From contig JAQENU010000008.1 of NCBI GenBank assembly GCA_027676805.1, positions 62,001 to 126,000 of the forward strand: a DNA stretch of 64,000 nucleotides, written 5' to 3'. The first letter of the stretch is position 1; every line of letters begins with the position of its first letter. This DNA comes from Coprobacillaceae bacterium UN01-12pH3A. Lineage in GTDB: Bacteria > Bacillota_I > Bacilli_A > Erysipelotrichales > Coprobacillaceae. Under the pieces are notes generated by a model that saw only the letters and a program-made list of their open reading frames with translations, ran no database searches and was not told where the DNA came from. Positions 63,302-64,000 of this stretch are shown here, in pieces. Made by a program: the position numbers and the translations under genes.

Positions 63302-63527
63302 ACATAAATACATCTTATGTTATGATTAAACGAGAAAAGTTCACCATATGGCTTTGCATTAGCAAAATTTAAATACATCTTATGTTATGGTTAAACTAAG
63401 CGCAGATTATTTACTTGGCAGAACTGAATTATTTAAATACATCTTATGTTATGGTTAAACGTGGAAAGGAATTAAAAGAAGATATAGCTTATGTTATATT
63501 TAAATACATCTTATGTTATGGTTAAAC
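63302..63527 (-). CRISPR. Short CRISPR array, four 30-bp repeats, three spacers
   Basis: Three identical 30-bp repeats at 63367-63396, 63431-63460 and 63498-63527, and a degenerate repeat at 63302-63331 with three changes. Spacers are 35, 34 and 37 bp (63332-63366, 63397-63430, 63461-63497). On the - strand the repeat starts GTTTAACCATAACATAAG and ends ATTTAAAT, resembling type I-B repeats. The degenerate repeat marks the leader-distal end, so the array reads right to left. No cas gene lies in the window. Confidence 0.92.
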
Positions 63528-63741
63528 CCTCGTAAATACCGCTTTCTGTAACTCTATTATTTCATAAATACCCTGTAAATTCAAGGGATTCTTCTTATTT
63601 TACCAGCGACACCTTTGTTTTTATAAATAGAATTGAAACTAAGAGAATAGTCAGTGTTTATAGGCACAAATAGACATTTTAAAAAAATGATCTTGGTAAA
63701 TTATTTAGAATAAGTGGCTCAAATAAAAACGTTTTCTACAA
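63528..63741 (-). other. CRISPR leader-side AT-rich region
   Basis: AT-rich stretch of about 210 bases upstream of the array in the inferred transcription direction. On the - strand it has CCTTGAATTTACAGGGTAT and then CGGTATTTACGAG directly before the first repeat, a layout seen in type I-B leaders. No gene is recognised in it. Confidence 0.5.
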
Positions 63742-63778
63742 AGAAAAAGAAACAATTACCATAAGATAATTGCTTCTT
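63742..63778 (-). terminator. Terminator after the GerMN gene
   Basis: GAAGCAATTA and TAATTGTTTC form a stem with one mismatch on the - strand, followed by TTTTTC. It is close in sequence to the hairpin at 63157-63184, so similar elements flank the CRISPR region. Confidence 0.6.
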
Positions 63779-63780
63779 TT

Positions 63781-64000
63781 TTACATTTTAACAACATTAT
63801 ACACTACATTCTTTGATACAATTTCATCTTTACCGATGGCTTCTCCGTTGACTTCAAAACTGATCGTTTCCACTCCGTCGATCTGTCTTAAAGAAAGTAA
63901 AAGCATATCTGTAACTTGTGGATTTAATGACATCTCATCAAGTAAGGCACCATCGCTTAAATTGACGATCAATCGACCATCTTCAATGCGTGTTCCATCT
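63781..64000 (-). CDS. GerMN-type protein, C-terminus only (cut by window edge)
   Basis: Only the last 72 or so residues are in the window, and the frame is open through the right edge. The sequence LIVNLSDGALLDEMSL... MLLLSLRQIDGVETISFEVNGEAI fits the GerMN domain of spore germination and sporulation lipoproteins. The final KNVVYNVVKM is the C-terminus. The gene's start and lipobox lie outside the window. Confidence 0.6.
   Translation of the reverse strand, partial: DGTRIEDGRLIVNLSDGALLDEMSLNPQVTDMLLLSLRQIDGVETISFEVNGEAIGKDEIVSKNVVYNVVKM

Noticed and set aside
63178..63372. 64-codon + strand frame at the left end of the CRISPR array
   Set aside because: It runs through the degenerate repeat and spacer 1, has no ribosome binding site, and the region is explained by the array.

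Overview
The window looks like a chromosomal segment of a low-GC, spore-forming Bacillota, most plausibly of the class Erysipelotrichia. The evidence is sporulation genes (SpoVID-, YsxE-, SpoIVFA- and SpoIVFB-like proteins and a GerMN-type protein at the right edge), a T-box leader, an L21-type leader, a CIRCE element, and strong AGGAGG ribosome binding sites. The species-level assignment is inference; no rRNA gene is present.

Bases 1-3210 (mostly + strand) hold regulators and small accessory genes: a LexA-like repressor cut by the window edge, a WYL regulator, a zinc-ribbon protein, an AraC regulator and a VOC protein. Bases 3363-32123 (all - strand) keep the skeleton of a gene order known from Bacillus: ysoA-tig-lon-engB, then spoVID-ysxE, valS, radC, mreC-mreD-minC-minD, spoIVFA-spoIVFB, rplU-prp-rpmA and obgE. 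Lineage-specific genes interrupt this backbone: a TetR/FMN-binding pair, a GGDEF-EAL protein, a VTC / DUF4956 / Cthe_2159-like trio, a T-box-controlled membrane protein ahead of valS, a ChbG-like deacetylase, and three tandem, overlapping short genes for double-glycine leader peptides (12780-13199).

Bases 32289-41989 are accessory metabolism: a peptidase E-like protein, a 2H phosphoesterase, a C45-type hydrolase, two ferredoxin-type aldo/keto reductases, the nickel-pincer cofactor genes larE-larB-larC (without larA), a MerR regulator and a beta-carbonic anhydrase. The MerR gene and the reductase pair share a MerR-type promoter with a 19-bp spacer and a GAGT-ACTC core. Bases 42079-45397 hold a two-component system followed by a BcrA-like ABC exporter. 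Next comes a protein in which an XRE helix-turn-helix is fused to a complete PurM-like region with an altered ATP-binding loop.

Bases 47662-50900 contain a truncated MerR remnant and a feo ferrous-iron operon (two feoA, feoB, a Cys-rich small protein) with three GTTAG-N6-CTAAC-type sites. Bases 51049-63117 carry an SPFH protein, an XRE membrane protein, an acyltransferase, a carboxylesterase, a convergent LysR / AEC-transporter pair, MerR, MazG-like and DUF2798 genes, tRNA-Arg(TCT), a pair of helical envelope proteins, a phosphodiesterase and a GH29 fucosidase. The right end (63302-63527) has a short CRISPR array of four 30-bp repeats and three spacers with no cas genes nearby. One spacer reads through as a fragment of an XRE-type repressor.

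The observations most worth following up are the three-peptide double-glycine cluster, the XRE-PurM fusion, the CIRCE element ahead of ysoA-tig, the MerR promoter family and the small CRISPR array.
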